Origin: Bacteroidales bacterium
Lineage (GTDB): Bacteria; Bacteroidota; Bacteroidia; Bacteroidales; WCHB1-69
Direction: 5' to 3'
Assembly (NCBI GenBank): GCA_016288655.1
Contig: JAEEKX010000003.1
Coordinates: forward strand, 1 to 64,000
Length of the DNA: 64,000 nucleotides
Shown here: positions 33,974-43,300 of the stretch, in pieces
Layout of the letters: each line of letters begins with the position of its first letter
Numbering within the stretch: the stretch's first letter is position 1
The notes under the pieces: generated by a model
Databases searched by the model: none
What the model was told of the DNA's origin: nothing
The model's input: only the letters and a program-made list of their open reading frames with translations
Program-made: the position numbers and the translations under genes

Positions 33974-34004
33974 TTTGGGGATAAGCATTTTTTTTGTAAT
34001 TTTG
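33974..34004 (+). promoter_or_regulatory. Promoter of the exonuclease-RecQ-UvrD gene
   Basis: TTTG at 33974-33977 and TAATTTTG at 33997-34004 with exactly 19 bases between, the ideal Bacteroidota arrangement. The start codon is 32 bases downstream. Confidence 0.82.
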
Positions 34005-34036
34005 TCGCGCTTTTTGCATGCACAAGTGGTTAAAAA

Positions 34037-37000
34037 ATGGAACAATACGGTCCAAAAATCATTTTTTTTGACACGGAAGTGACGCTAAAGGACAAAAAAG
34101 TCAAGGATATTGGGGCAGTCAGTTCCGAAAATGTTGCTTTCCACTCGTCATCCAAGATCGCATTTATATCATACATTGCAAATGCCCAATATTTATGTGG
34201 ACATAATGTCGTACACCATGACCTGAGGTTCCTCCATTTGGACAATCTTCCTCAGGTGATTGATACACTTTATCTTTCTCCGCTACTGTTTCCGAAAAGG
34301 CCCTATCACTCCTTGTTAAAGGAGGATAAGTTGCAAGTGGATGAACTGAACAATCCAGTAAACGACAGCGAGAAGGCACGCAACCTTTTCTACGATGAAG
34401 TCAATGCATTTTTGTCTCTTCCGGCTGAATTGCAGTCCATTTTTTATGGTCTTTTGAATAAAGAAGCAGAGTTTTCGGGCTTCTTTCATTATATGAAGAA
34501 TGCCCACAACTGGATGCCTGTCATCAGGGGAGAGAGTCAGTTGACGGGTTTCATCGGTTCTTTTTTTACGGGGAAAATATGCGCACATGCTGATTTGTCG
34601 TTGTTGATTAGAAACGCGGCGGTTGAGTTGGCATATACTTTGGCTCTTGTTTTTGCTGATGACACACACTCAATCACACCCTATTGGTTGGTAAGAAATT
34701 ATCCTCAAATCGAGTATGTGATGAAAGTGCTGGTGGGAACTCCTTGTGTTGACGGGTGTGACTACTGTTCAAGGCATTTCAACATCCATGCTGGATTGAA
34801 GCGGTTTTTTGGGTATGATGGATTCCGTCTTTTTGATGGAGAGAATTTACAGGAACGTGCGGTTCAGGCGGCGGTGGATGGACAGTCGTTGTTGACGGTT
34901 TTTCCCACGGGCGGGGGCAAGTCGCTTACATTTCAGTTGCCGGCGCTGATGGCCGGAGAGAGCGAGCACGGACTGACGGTGGTGATCTCTCCATTGCAGT
35001 CGTTGATGAAGGATCAGGTGGATGGCCTTTATCAGCGGGGCATTTTGGATGTTGTCACGATCAATGGAATGTTGGATCCTGTGACTCGAGCCGATGGATT
35101 CAACCGGGTCCGCGACGGCTCGGCGTCGTTGCTTTATATCGCGCCCGAGATGTTGCGCTCGAAGACGCTGGAACGGCTTTTGCTCTCGCGTCACATCACC
35201 CGTTTCGTCATTGACGAGGCGCACTGTTTCTCTGCTTGGGGACAGGATTTCCGTGTCGATTATCTATACATTGCTGATTTTATCCGCAAATTGCAGGAAC
35301 AGAAACAGTTGAAGACACCCATTCCCGTCTCTTGTTTCACGGCCACAGCCAAGCCCAAGGTGATCGCAGACATTTGCGACTATTTTAAGTCAAAACTCAA
35401 TCTTGAGCTGCAATTATACGCCACCACATCCACCCGCAAGAACTTGCGTTATGTGGTACAATATGTTGAGACAGAAGAGGAAAAGTACAATGTGCTGCGC
35501 AATCTCATCTCTGGCCGTGATTGTCCGATCATCGTATATGTGTCTCGTACTCGCAAGGCGGTGGAAATAGCCGAACATTTGCAAAGAGACGGCATTTCGG
35601 CACTGCCGTTCCATGGCAAGATGGACACAAAAGAGAAGGTTGACAACCAAAACCGTTTCATCCAAGATGAGATTCAGGTCATCGTGGCCACGAATGCCTT
35701 CGGAATGGGAGTTGACAAGTCTAATGTGGGATTGGTGATTCACTACGACATTTCGGATTCGTTGGAGAATTACGTGCAGGAGGCGGGACGTGCTGGCCGC
35801 GATCCCAATACGAGTGCGCAATGTTATATTCTCTATAATGAAAGCGATCTGGACAAGCATTTCATCTTGCTTAACCAGACCAAGTTGAGCATGGCGGAGA
35901 TACAGCAGGTGTGGAAGGCGGTCAAAAGTCTTACTCGTCGCCGTCCTGAAGTCACCTGCTCCGCATTGGAGATCGCGCGACAGGCAGGCTGGGACAGCAA
36001 TGTCGGCGATGTTGAGACGCGAGTCAAAACGGCCATCTCCGCTTTGGAGACAGCCGGCTATCTGAAACGCGGCACCAATGTGCCTCATGTGTATGCCACC
36101 AGCATCCAAGTGAAAAATATGGACGAGGCCCACAAGAGACTGATGAACTCGCATCTGCTTGATGAACGTGGGCGACAGAATGCGGTCCGCATCATCAAAT
36201 CGCTCATCTCGTCGCGGAGTGTCGCCCAGGCTCAAGGTGAAGATGCGGAATCGCGCGTGGATTATCTGGCTGACATGCTGGGTTTGGAAAAGGAGGATGT
36301 GATTCGTGCCGTCAACACCATGCGACTGGAGGGAATCCTTAGCGATGAGCAGGATATCTCAGCTTACATTATGCCGAAAGACACCCGCGAAAAATTACGG
36401 TCATCACTGGATACATTCTCTCGTCTTGAACGCTTTTTGCTGTCGCAAATACCGGAGAGTGGCGCTGAGGTCCAATTGAAGGAGTTGAATGAAAAAGCTC
36501 AAACCGCCGAACTTCGCAATTCTTCTGTCAAAAATTTCAGAACGATCATCTATTTTCTCAAACTCAAGGGCTATTTTCGCAAAGAGGGTGGAATTGCGTC
36601 GGATACCATGCGACTCTCGCCCTGTTATGAGATGTCCAAGCTCCGCGATAGATCTGTCAAAAGGATAGAACTCTGCCGTTTTATTATAGATCAACTATAC
36701 CAAACCTACTTGGAACATTTTTCGACAGAAAAAGACAGGCCGATTACGTTTTCTCTGTTGGGATTGATGCAGGCATACCAAAAACACATTCAAACACAAC
36801 TATATACGGATCAAGTCACCCAACAAGTTACCCAACAAGATGTTGAGGAGGCCCTGCTGTATTTATCCAAAATCGGTACTTTGAATTTGGAGGGAGGTTT
36901 CATGGTGTTGTATAATGCCATGCAGATCAAACGGATCTCAGACAGCAGGCAATACAAGGTTGATGACTACCGGTTGTTGAATGAGTTCTATAAACAGAAG

Positions 37001-38854
37001 ATGCAGCAGATTCATATCGTTGGAGAGTATGCCAAACTGATGGTAAGCGACTATTCTGCCGCACTGCAGTTCGTTCATGACTATTTCTCTATTGACTTCA
37101 AGAAGTTTATTTCCAAGTATTTCAAAGGGGAAAGACGCAATGAGATAGAACATAACATCTCGCCAACGAAATATCAGCAGGTTTTTGGAGCGTTGTCGCA
37201 GGTGCAACTTCAAGTAATCAACGACAAGACGTCAAAATACATTGTGGTGGCGGCTGGTCCCGGGAGCGGAAAGACGAGACTGTTGGTGCACAAGTTGGCT
37301 TCTTTGCTGCTGATGGAGGATGTGAAGCATGAACAGTTGCTCATGTTGACTTTTTCGCGCGCTGCGGCAACGGAGTTTAAGAAACGTTTGGTGGATCTCG
37401 TTGGAGGTGCGGCGTACTTTGTGGAAATCAAGACATTCCACTCTTTCAGTTTCGACCTGATGGGTAAAATCGGGAATCTGGATGATTCCAAGGATGTGGT
37501 GAAACATGCCACTGATATGATCCGTTCGGGTGCGGTGGAACCCGAAAAAATAGCCAAGACGGTTTTGGTGATTGACGAGGCCCAGGATATGAGCGGCGAC
37601 GAGTTCGAGTTGGTGAAATCGCTAATGGAGCAGAATGAGGAGATGCGCCTCATCGCCGTGGGCGACGACGACCAGAACATCTACGAATGGCGCGGCTCCA
37701 ACTCATCCTATTTTCACTCATTGGTCACACAGTATCAAGCCACATTATATGAAATGGTCGATAACTACCGCAGTGAACGACGGATTGTGGATTTTGCGAA
37801 TACTTTTGTTCGCAAAATAAAAAATAGGATGAAAACCAATGAGATACATGCAATCCAAGAGGGTGGGGAAGTGTTGTGGATGGATTGTGACAGTCCCAAT
37901 CTGGAAACTCCGGTGGCGGACCATTTGAAAGCCAATCGACAAAGAGGCAAATGCTGTGTCTTGACGCTCAAGAATGAAGAGGCCTTCAGAATGCATGGCT
38001 TGCTGCTGAAGATGGGTATCCGTTCCAAACTCATTCAGTCAGTTGAGGGTTTTGCCTTCCATAATCTGGTTGAACTCCGCTATTTCGTGAAACAAATTGT
38101 GGATAGGGTCACTTCGCCTGTTATCAGCGATGAACTATGGCAACAGGCAAAAGAAAAAACCGAGCGCAAATACAAAGACAGTTTGTGTTTGGATAATATT
38201 TTGAATTTTATTGCTGATTTTGAAGGAGTTAACAAGAAAAAGTACGTATCAGACCTATTTGAGTTCATTAAGGAGTCCAACTATGAGGATTTTTATGACG
38301 ATGAGGATGACATGGTCTATATCTCAACCATCCATAAGGCAAAGGGACGGGAGTTTGATACGGTGTATATGATGATCAATCAGGCAAATACGATGACGGA
38401 CGAGGAATGCCGTAAACTTTATGTCGGTATGACACGTGCCAAACGTGCCTTGTTTATTTATACAGATAACCATTTGTTTTCAGATATGCGGTTGTCGGCA
38501 GCCCTTCATTTCCATGATACGAGAGTTTATCCGGAGTTGGAGGAGATTGCGGTGCAGTTAACCCACAAGGATGTCTATTTGGATTTTTTCAAAGGAAAAA
38601 AGAGTGACATTTTGAAACTGCATAGCGGCAGTCCGTTGTATGTGGTTGATGGCGGTTTGAACGCGAAAGTGGAAGGCAGGGTGCTTCCGATGGTGCGTTT
38701 TTCTTCAAGATGCAGACAGAAATTGGAAGAGTTGAAGGAAAAAAGGTATGAGTTGGAGCGTGCGGAGGTGGCGTTTGTTGTGGCATGGAAAGGCGAGAAC
38801 GACGCGGGTGAGTCGGCGGTGATACTGCCCCATCTTCACCTGCGCTTGCGATAG
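34037..38854 (+). CDS. Fusion of DEDD exonuclease-like domain, RecQ helicase and UvrD-type helicase
   Basis: 1605 residues, one frame. Residues 1-115: exonuclease-like, with FFDTEVT (ExoI), CGHNVVHHDL (ExoII) and H-S-L then NNPVNDSEKAR (ExoIII). Residues 115-270: unknown, ending with a possible zinc site CVDGCDYC. Residues 280-640: RecQ helicase, FPTGGGKS (about 288), IDEAHCFSAWGQDF (391), TATAK, then QEAGRAGRD (580). A linker with winged-helix-like segments follows. Residues 1060-1480: SF1/UvrD, AGPGSGKT (1073), IDEAQD (1178), VGDDDQNIYEWRG (1208), TIHKAKGREFD (1431), GMTRAKRALF (1462). All helicase motifs look intact. Its role may lie in recombination repair or in phage defence. It is a single-gene unit with a good promoter. 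Confidence 0.88.
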   Translation: MEQYGPKIIFFDTEVTLKDKKVKDIGAVSSENVAFHSSSKIAFISYIANAQYLCGHNVVHHDLRFLHLDNLPQVIDTLYLSPLLFPKRPYHSLLKEDKLQVDELNNPVNDSEKARNLFYDEVNAFLSLPAELQSIFYGLLNKEAEFSGFFHYMKNAHNWMPVIRGESQLTGFIGSFFTGKICAHADLSLLIRNAAVELAYTLALVFADDTHSITPYWLVRNYPQIEYVMKVLVGTPCVDGCDYCSRHFNIHAGLKRFFGYDGFRLFDGENLQERAVQAAVDGQSLLTVFPTGGGKSLTFQLPALMAGESEHGLTVVISPLQSLMKDQVDGLYQRGILDVVTINGMLDPVTRADGFNRVRDGSASLLYIAPEMLRSKTLERLLLSRHITRFVIDEAHCFSAWGQDFRVDYLYIADFIRKLQEQKQLKTPIPVSCFTATAKPKVIADICDYFKSKLNLELQLYATTSTRKNLRYVVQYVETEEEKYNVLRNLISGRDCPIIVYVSRTRKAVEIAEHLQRDGISALPFHGKMDTKEKVDNQNRFIQDEIQVIVATNAFGMGVDKSNVGLVIHYDISDSLENYVQEAGRAGRDPNTSAQCYILYNESDLDKHFILLNQTKLSMAEIQQVWKAVKSLTRRRPEVTCSALEIARQAGWDSNVGDVETRVKTAISALETAGYLKRGTNVPHVYATSIQVKNMDEAHKRLMNSHLLDERGRQNAVRIIKSLISSRSVAQAQGEDAESRVDYLADMLGLEKEDVIRAVNTMRLEGILSDEQDISAYIMPKDTREKLRSSLDTFSRLERFLLSQIPESGAEVQLKELNEKAQTAELRNSSVKNFRTIIYFLKLKGYFRKEGGIASDTMRLSPCYEMSKLRDRSVKRIELCRFIIDQLYQTYLEHFSTEKDRPITFSLLGLMQAYQKHIQTQLYTDQVTQQVTQQDVEEALLYLSKIGTLNLEGGFMVLYNAMQIKRISDSRQYKVDDYRLLNEFYKQKMQQIHIVGEYAKLMVSDYSAALQFVHDYFSIDFKKFISKYFKGERRNEIEHNISPTKYQQVFGALSQVQLQVINDKTSKYIVVAAGPGSGKTRLLVHKLASLLLMEDVKHEQLLMLTFSRAAATEFKKRLVDLVGGAAYFVEIKTFHSFSFDLMGKIGNLDDSKDVVKHATDMIRSGAVEPEKIAKTVLVIDEAQDMSGDEFELVKSLMEQNEEMRLIAVGDDDQNIYEWRGSNSSYFHSLVTQYQATLYEMVDNYRSERRIVDFANTFVRKIKNRMKTNEIHAIQEGGEVLWMDCDSPNLETPVADHLKANRQRGKCCVLTLKNEEAFRMHGLLLKMGIRSKLIQSVEGFAFHNLVELRYFVKQIVDRVTSPVISDELWQQAKEKTERKYKDSLCLDNILNFIADFEGVNKKKYVSDLFEFIKESNYEDFYDDEDDMVYISTIHKAKGREFDTVYMMINQANTMTDEECRKLYVGMTRAKRALFIYTDNHLFSDMRLSAALHFHDTRVYPELEEIAVQLTHKDVYLDFFKGKKSDILKLHSGSPLYVVDGGLNAKVEGRVLPMVRFSSRCRQKLEELKEKRYELERAEVAFVVAWKGENDAGESAVILPHLHLRLR

Positions 38855-38882
38855 CTATTTCGCAATCTTGTTGAGCCGTCGG

Positions 38883-39959
38883 TTACAGTTTCACGATTTC
38901 TCCGATCTTGGCGACGATGAGCGGGATGCCGCTCTCTTGGGCGGCCTGCTGCTCGTTGCGGCGCGGCTCGTCCCAGGCGTGGCGTGCGAGGGCGTACTTC
39001 GAGTGGTGTACCGTGACGAATCGCTTGGGGTTCAGCGCGCGCACCTCTTCGCCCAACTGGTACGGCATGGTGTGGATCTGGTTCCACTGCTCGTTGTACT
39101 GGCCGTTCTCCATGATAGCGAGGTCGATGTCGGGATATTGCTTGCCGAAGCGGTAGAAGCGGTCGCTGTAGCCGCCGTCTCCGCTGTAGAAGACGGTGCG
39201 GGTGGGCGCCTCCACCAGCCATGAAGCACGCTGTGTGCGCATGGAACGCAGTCCGCGGCCGGAGAAGTGACGCGTGGGCAGACAACGGAAGACCATGTCT
39301 CCGTCGTTGGCCGACTCGTTGCAGTCCAACTCGATGAGTTTGTCTTCCGAAAAGCCCCAGCACTCGAAGTCCTCGCCCACACCTAACGGACAGACCACCT
39401 TGCCGATGCGGTCGCGGAGTTCGGTAACCGTTTGGTAATCGAGGTGGTCCCAATGGTCGTGGGAGATGACCAGATAGTCGATGCTGTCGGGCATCATGGA
39501 GGGCTTGTAGATGTCGGTGCCCGGGAAGGGCTTGTTGACGAAGGAGACGGGCGAGGCGTCGTAAAAGACGGGATCGACGAGGATGACCTTCCCGTCAAGT
39601 TGCAGCAGGAAGGAACTGTGTCCGAACCAGACGTAGCAGTCCTGGTTTTCGGGCAGTTTCTTGAGGTTGGAGATGACGAGTTCAATCTCGTTCTCCTGCG
39701 GCTTGAGGCGGTCGGATTTCTCCGCGGTGAGGAACTTCCACATCAGGGAGAATTTGCTCTCGTCGCCGCCGATTTTCGTGGGCGTCTCATTCTCGAGGAT
39801 GCCCTCCTTGAAAAACACGGACTTCTCAATCCGTTGCTGACGTTCACCTTCGGGCAGTCGGCCGAATTTGGTCTGGCTGGTGAAGATGACGACGACGGCG
39901 GCGATGACGACCGCGATGATCAGCAGGGTGAGGAGCGTTTTCATGAGGAAGCGCGACAT
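38883..39959 (-). CDS. Membrane-anchored metallo-beta-lactamase-fold hydrolase (NAPE-PLD/UlaG-like)
   Basis: 358 residues. An N-terminal helix (MKTLLTLLIIAVVIAAVVVIFT) anchors or exports it. The metal motifs are SHDHWDHLD, then GDGGYSDRFYRFGKQYPDIDLAIMENGQYNEQW and a last VTVHHSKYALARHAWDEP. This pattern is of the beta-lactamase_B_2/NAPE-PLD-like branch, whose members cleave phosphodiester or amide bonds; the substrate is unknown. It is convergent with the helicase gene. Confidence 0.88.
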   Translation of the reverse strand: MSRFLMKTLLTLLIIAVVIAAVVVIFTSQTKFGRLPEGERQQRIEKSVFFKEGILENETPTKIGGDESKFSLMWKFLTAEKSDRLKPQENEIELVISNLKKLPENQDCYVWFGHSSFLLQLDGKVILVDPVFYDASPVSFVNKPFPGTDIYKPSMMPDSIDYLVISHDHWDHLDYQTVTELRDRIGKVVCPLGVGEDFECWGFSEDKLIELDCNESANDGDMVFRCLPTRHFSGRGLRSMRTQRASWLVEAPTRTVFYSGDGGYSDRFYRFGKQYPDIDLAIMENGQYNEQWNQIHTMPYQLGEEVRALNPKRFVTVHHSKYALARHAWDEPRRNEQQAAQESGIPLIVAKIGEIVKL

Positions 39960-39972
39960 GGTGGAATTTTAT

Positions 39973-40005
39973 TAAAAAGGCCTCAAATCGTGATGATTCA
40001 AGGCC
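39973..40005 (-). terminator. Terminator after tRNA-Leu
   Basis: Read on the minus strand, GGCCTTGAATC pairs with GATTTGAGGCC (11 bp, two wobbles), then TTTTT. It ends the trxA/tRNA-Leu transcript just before the next gene. Confidence 0.8.
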
Positions 40006-40021
40006 AATTTGTTGTTGGGTG

Positions 40022-40102
40022 TGCCCGGGACAAGAGTCGAACTTGCACGTCTCTCGACACTCGCACCTGAAACGAGCGCGTCTACCATTCCGCCACCCGG
40101 GC
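40022..40102 (-). tRNA. tRNA-Leu (CAG)
   Basis: Acceptor GCCCGGG/CCCGGGC, anticodon stem CTCGT/GCGAG with loop TTCAGGT (anticodon CAG), a 13-base variable arm and T stem GCAAG/CTTGT give a class II leucine tRNA. It starts 6 bases after the trxA stop codon. Confidence 0.93.
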
Positions 40103-40108
40103 AAAGTG

Positions 40109-40423
40109 CTATTTGAGCGAGTCGATCAGTTTCACCAGGTCGTTCTTGCGCTGCAGGCCGACCAAGGTCTCAACGACTTCACCGTTTTTCAAGAAAACCA
40201 GCATCGGGATGTTGCGGACGCCGAACTGCATAGCGATTTCGTTATTCTCGTCGGTGTCGCATTTGCCGATGACCACCTGGTCTTTGTACTCCTCGGAGAG
40301 CTCTTCCATGATCGGAGCGAGGGCGCGGCAGGGGCCACACCACGTTGCCCAGAAGTCAATGATGACGAGTTTGTCACTCTTGATGACCTCTTCGAAGTTG
40401 CTGCTGTTGATTTCCAATGCCAT
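40109..40423 (-). CDS. trxA: Thioredoxin
   Basis: 104 residues with the active site WATWCGPCRALAP and the cis-proline loop VRNIPMLVFLKNGEVV. It is the general disulfide reductase of the cytoplasm. The -7 box is 32 bases upstream, and tRNA-Leu with a terminator follows in the same direction. Confidence 0.95.
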   Translation of the reverse strand: MALEINSSNFEEVIKSDKLVIIDFWATWCGPCRALAPIMEELSEEYKDQVVIGKCDTDENNEIAMQFGVRNIPMLVFLKNGEVVETLVGLQRKNDLVKLIDSLK

Positions 40424-40455
40424 AACGGTGTTTTTTTATCGTTCAAAAAAGCGTG

Positions 40456-40463
40456 CAAAAATA
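40456..40463 (-). promoter_or_regulatory. -7 box of trxA
   Basis: TATTTTTG on the minus strand, 32 bases before the start codon. Confidence 0.72.
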
Positions 40464-40541
40464 CAATTTTTTTCAATACGAAAATCGTCCTTTCTGAAAT
40501 TTTTCATTTATGCTAAATATCAGCAGATTAAAAAAACATTG

Positions 40542-40549
40542 TAATTTTG
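40542..40549 (+). promoter_or_regulatory. -7 box of nadB
   Basis: TAATTTTG followed by CAG, 59 bases before the ATG at 40609. Confidence 0.7.
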
Positions 40550-40608
40550 CAGTTTGAAACACACGGCGGCGGAAATGCTTTCAGAACCGTGGAAAATCAT
40601 TTTTTGAG

Positions 40609-42204
40609 ATGAGAAAAAAAGTAGATTTCTTGGTCATCGGCTCCGGCATCGCGGGGCTTTGTTTCGCCCTTAAGGCCGCCAACTACGGCAAGGTCTGCAT
40701 GGTTACGAAGGCGAAAATCGACGATACTTCCACCAAATATGCGCAGGGCGGCATCGCCGCGGTGATGTACAGTCCCGACACTTACGAGAAGCACATCCAG
40801 GATACCATGGTTGCGGGCGATGAACTGTCGGACCGCCACATCGTGGAGATCACAATCCGCGAATCGACCGAGCGCGTGATGGAGTTGGTGGAGTGGGGCG
40901 TCGATTTCGACAAGACGCAGTCGGGCAAGTTCGCCCTCGCCAAGGAGGGCGGTCACTCGGAGTTCCGAGTGCTGCACCACAAGGACATCACCGGCTACGA
41001 GATCGAGGAGAAGTTGATCATGGCTGCCCACAAGAACCCCGACATCGAGATCCTTGACAACCACCTTGCCGTGGAGATCATCACCCAGCACCATCTCGGT
41101 ATCGAGGTGAACCGCCACACCGACGGCATCACCTGTTACGGTGCCTATGTCTATAATCCCAAGACCAAGGAGGTTGACACCATCCTGTCGAAGGTGACGA
41201 TGATGGCTACGGGCGGTATCGGCACGGTATATGGCAACACCACCAACCCGACGGTGGCCACCGGCGACGGCGTGGCGATGGTCTATCGAGCCAAGGGTGC
41301 GGTGCGCGGCATGGAGTTCGTGCAGTTTCACCCCACTTCGCTCTACAACCCCAGCGAGCGTCCGTCGTTTCTGATCACCGAGGCGATGCGCGGCGCCGGC
41401 GCCGTACTCAAGACTAAGGACGGCGAGGAGTTCATGCGCAAGTACGACAGCCGCGGCTCGCTGGCGCCGCGCGACATCGTGGCCCGTGCCATCGACACCG
41501 AGATGAAACTCGCCGGCGTCGATCATGTCTATCTCGACACCACCCTCATCAAGCGCGAGGAGATGTTCGAGCACTTCCCCAACATCTACGCCAAGTGCCT
41601 CAGCATCGGTATTGACCCCACGAAGGAGATGATTCCCGTGGTGCCCGCCGCCCACTACTCCTGCGGCGGCATCCAGGTGGACGAGTGGGGCCGTTCCACC
41701 ATCGACCATCTGTATGCCTCTGGCGAATGCGCATCCACCGGGCTGCACGGCGCCAACCGTTTGGCATCCAACTCGTTGCTTGAAGCCCTCGTCTTTTCCC
41801 ACCGTGCCTGTCTGAATGCCGTGCAGGCCATCGACAGCATCGGCTTCTGCGACGCCGTGCCCGACTGGAACATCGAGGGTACGGTCCCCAACGAGGAGAT
41901 GGTGCTCATCACGCAGTCGATGAAGGAGGTGCAGACGATCATGGCGAGCTACGTCGGCATTGTGCGGTCGAACCTGCGGTTGCAGCGTGCCTTCGACCGT
42001 TTGGAGATCCTTTATCGGGAGACGGAGGAGTTGTACAAACGGTCGATTCTGATCCCGGAGATCTGCGAACTTCGTAATGTCATCAATGTCGGCTACCTTA
42101 TCATCCGCAACGCAATGGCGCGGAAGGAGAGCCGCGGGCTGCACTATTCGCTCGACTACCCCGAGCACCGCGACGTGAGCCAGGTGACGGAGGACAAGTT
42201 GTAG
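40609..42204 (+). CDS. nadB: L-aspartate oxidase
   Basis: 531 residues. The FAD-binding start VIGSGIAGLCFALKAANYGKV, the active-site region KYAQGGIAAVMYSPDTYEKHIQDT and the HYSCGGIQVDEWGRSTIDHLYASGECASTGLHGANRLASNSLLEALVFS block identify NadB. It oxidises aspartate to iminoaspartate for NAD synthesis. It has its own promoter and terminator; nadA and nadC are not nearby. Confidence 0.95.
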   Translation: MRKKVDFLVIGSGIAGLCFALKAANYGKVCMVTKAKIDDTSTKYAQGGIAAVMYSPDTYEKHIQDTMVAGDELSDRHIVEITIRESTERVMELVEWGVDFDKTQSGKFALAKEGGHSEFRVLHHKDITGYEIEEKLIMAAHKNPDIEILDNHLAVEIITQHHLGIEVNRHTDGITCYGAYVYNPKTKEVDTILSKVTMMATGGIGTVYGNTTNPTVATGDGVAMVYRAKGAVRGMEFVQFHPTSLYNPSERPSFLITEAMRGAGAVLKTKDGEEFMRKYDSRGSLAPRDIVARAIDTEMKLAGVDHVYLDTTLIKREEMFEHFPNIYAKCLSIGIDPTKEMIPVVPAAHYSCGGIQVDEWGRSTIDHLYASGECASTGLHGANRLASNSLLEALVFSHRACLNAVQAIDSIGFCDAVPDWNIEGTVPNEEMVLITQSMKEVQTIMASYVGIVRSNLRLQRAFDRLEILYRETEELYKRSILIPEICELRNVINVGYLIIRNAMARKESRGLHYSLDYPEHRDVSQVTEDKL

Positions 42205-42221
42205 GAGGCAGCGCGTTGAAC

Positions 42222-42257
42222 AAAAAAAACGCCACCTTTTCGGGTGGCGTTTTTTTG
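42222..42257 (+). terminator. Bidirectional terminator between nadB and tsf
   Basis: ACGCCACC and GGTGGCGT pair around TTTTCG. A run of A precedes and a run of T follows, so it serves both convergent genes. Confidence 0.93.
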
Positions 42258-42274
42258 TGTGACAGTTGGAAGGA

Positions 42275-43270
42275 TTATCCCAACTGGAAGCGGAAGAAGC
42301 CGGTGCAGGTGAGGTCCTTGTTGGTCTTCTTCATGAATTCTTCGACGGACATCTTGCCTTCGCCGTAGTAATCCTGGGCGAGGAGGGTGTTCTCTTTGAA
42401 GAACTTGTTGAGACGGCCTTGGGAGATCATCTCGATCTTCTTGGCTTGTTTCTCGAGGTTGGTCGTGGCTTCAGCCGTGGCGGCCGCCTTGATCTCGCGG
42501 GCTTGTTGTGCCTGCTCGGGGGTGATCCAACCCTTGGCGGTGTTGCTCTCGATATGGTCTTCGGAATCGACGTGTGCGGGGTTGATGCCGGCCTTGCGGA
42601 TGGCGTTTTCCACGTACTTCTCGATCTCTTCGGCCTTGGTCTTCTCGATATAGACGGCGAGTTCGCGGGCCTTGACTTCATCGGAGATGCTGTCGGCGCT
42701 GAGGGCCATCGGGTTCATCGAGGCGATCTGGAGGGCCACTTCGTGGGCGGTCTCATCGACGCCGGTCATGTTGAAGCCGGCGATGGTGGCGAGGCGGTTG
42801 CCCATGTGGTTGTAAGCGGTGACGTAGGGGGCTTCGATGACGTTGTAGGCGGGAAGTTCGATCTTCTCACCGGTCTTGCCCATGAGGTCCTGGATATGGT
42901 CGGCGATGGTGCGGCCGTCCACGTCGAGGGCGAGGACTTCGTCGCGGGTCTTGGCATCGGCCTTGACGGCGAGGTTGATGAACTGCTCGCTGGCGGCGAC
43001 GAACTCGGCGTTCTTGCCCACAAAGTCGGTTTCGCAACTGAGCACAAGGATGTAACCCTTGGTGTTGTTGGCGTTGACTTTGGCGATGACGCGGCCCTGG
43101 TCGGCGGTGCGGTCGGCGCGTTTGGCGGCGACTTTCTGGCCTTTCTTGCGGAGAATATCGACGGCTTTGTCGAAGTCGCCTTCGGCTTCCACGAGGGCAT
43201 TCTTGCAATCCATCATGCCGACGCCGGTCATTTTTCTCAGCTCGTTAACTTGTGCTGCTTTGATTTCCAT
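42275..43270 (-). CDS. tsf: Elongation factor Ts
   Basis: 331 residues. The UBA-like start EIKAAQVNELRKMTGVGMMDCKNALVEAEGDFDKAVDILRKKGQ is followed by the GYILVLSCETDFVGKNAEF core. It exchanges GDP on EF-Tu. This is the long EF-Ts form usual in Bacteroidota. It is the last gene of rplM-rpsI-rpsB-tsf. Confidence 0.96.
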   Translation of the reverse strand: MEIKAAQVNELRKMTGVGMMDCKNALVEAEGDFDKAVDILRKKGQKVAAKRADRTADQGRVIAKVNANNTKGYILVLSCETDFVGKNAEFVAASEQFINLAVKADAKTRDEVLALDVDGRTIADHIQDLMGKTGEKIELPAYNVIEAPYVTAYNHMGNRLATIAGFNMTGVDETAHEVALQIASMNPMALSADSISDEVKARELAVYIEKTKAEEIEKYVENAIRKAGINPAHVDSEDHIESNTAKGWITPEQAQQAREIKAAATAEATTNLEKQAKKIEMISQGRLNKFFKENTLLAQDYYGEGKMSVEEFMKKTNKDLTCTGFFRFQLG

Positions 43271-43300
43271 GTGTTTATGAAATTAAAGGGTGATACGAAA

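Larger units (their letters stand above)
33655..34036. other. Intergenic region between acyltransferase and helicase genes
   Basis: No gene is seen. It holds the acyltransferase -7 box on the minus strand at 33821-33828 (TATCTTTG) and the promoter of the large helicase gene at 33974-34004. The first half is GC-rich and might be remnant coding DNA, but no family is recognisable. Confidence 0.6.

Noticed and set aside
34037-38854. Part of a known multi-gene defence system
   Set aside because: The flanking genes are an acyltransferase and a metallo-hydrolase; no partner nuclease, sensor or effector gene is adjacent, so a named system cannot be claimed.
40597-42168. 523-codon minus-strand frame opposite nadB
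   Set aside because: Antisense shadow of nadB, which has all family motifs, its own promoter and terminator.
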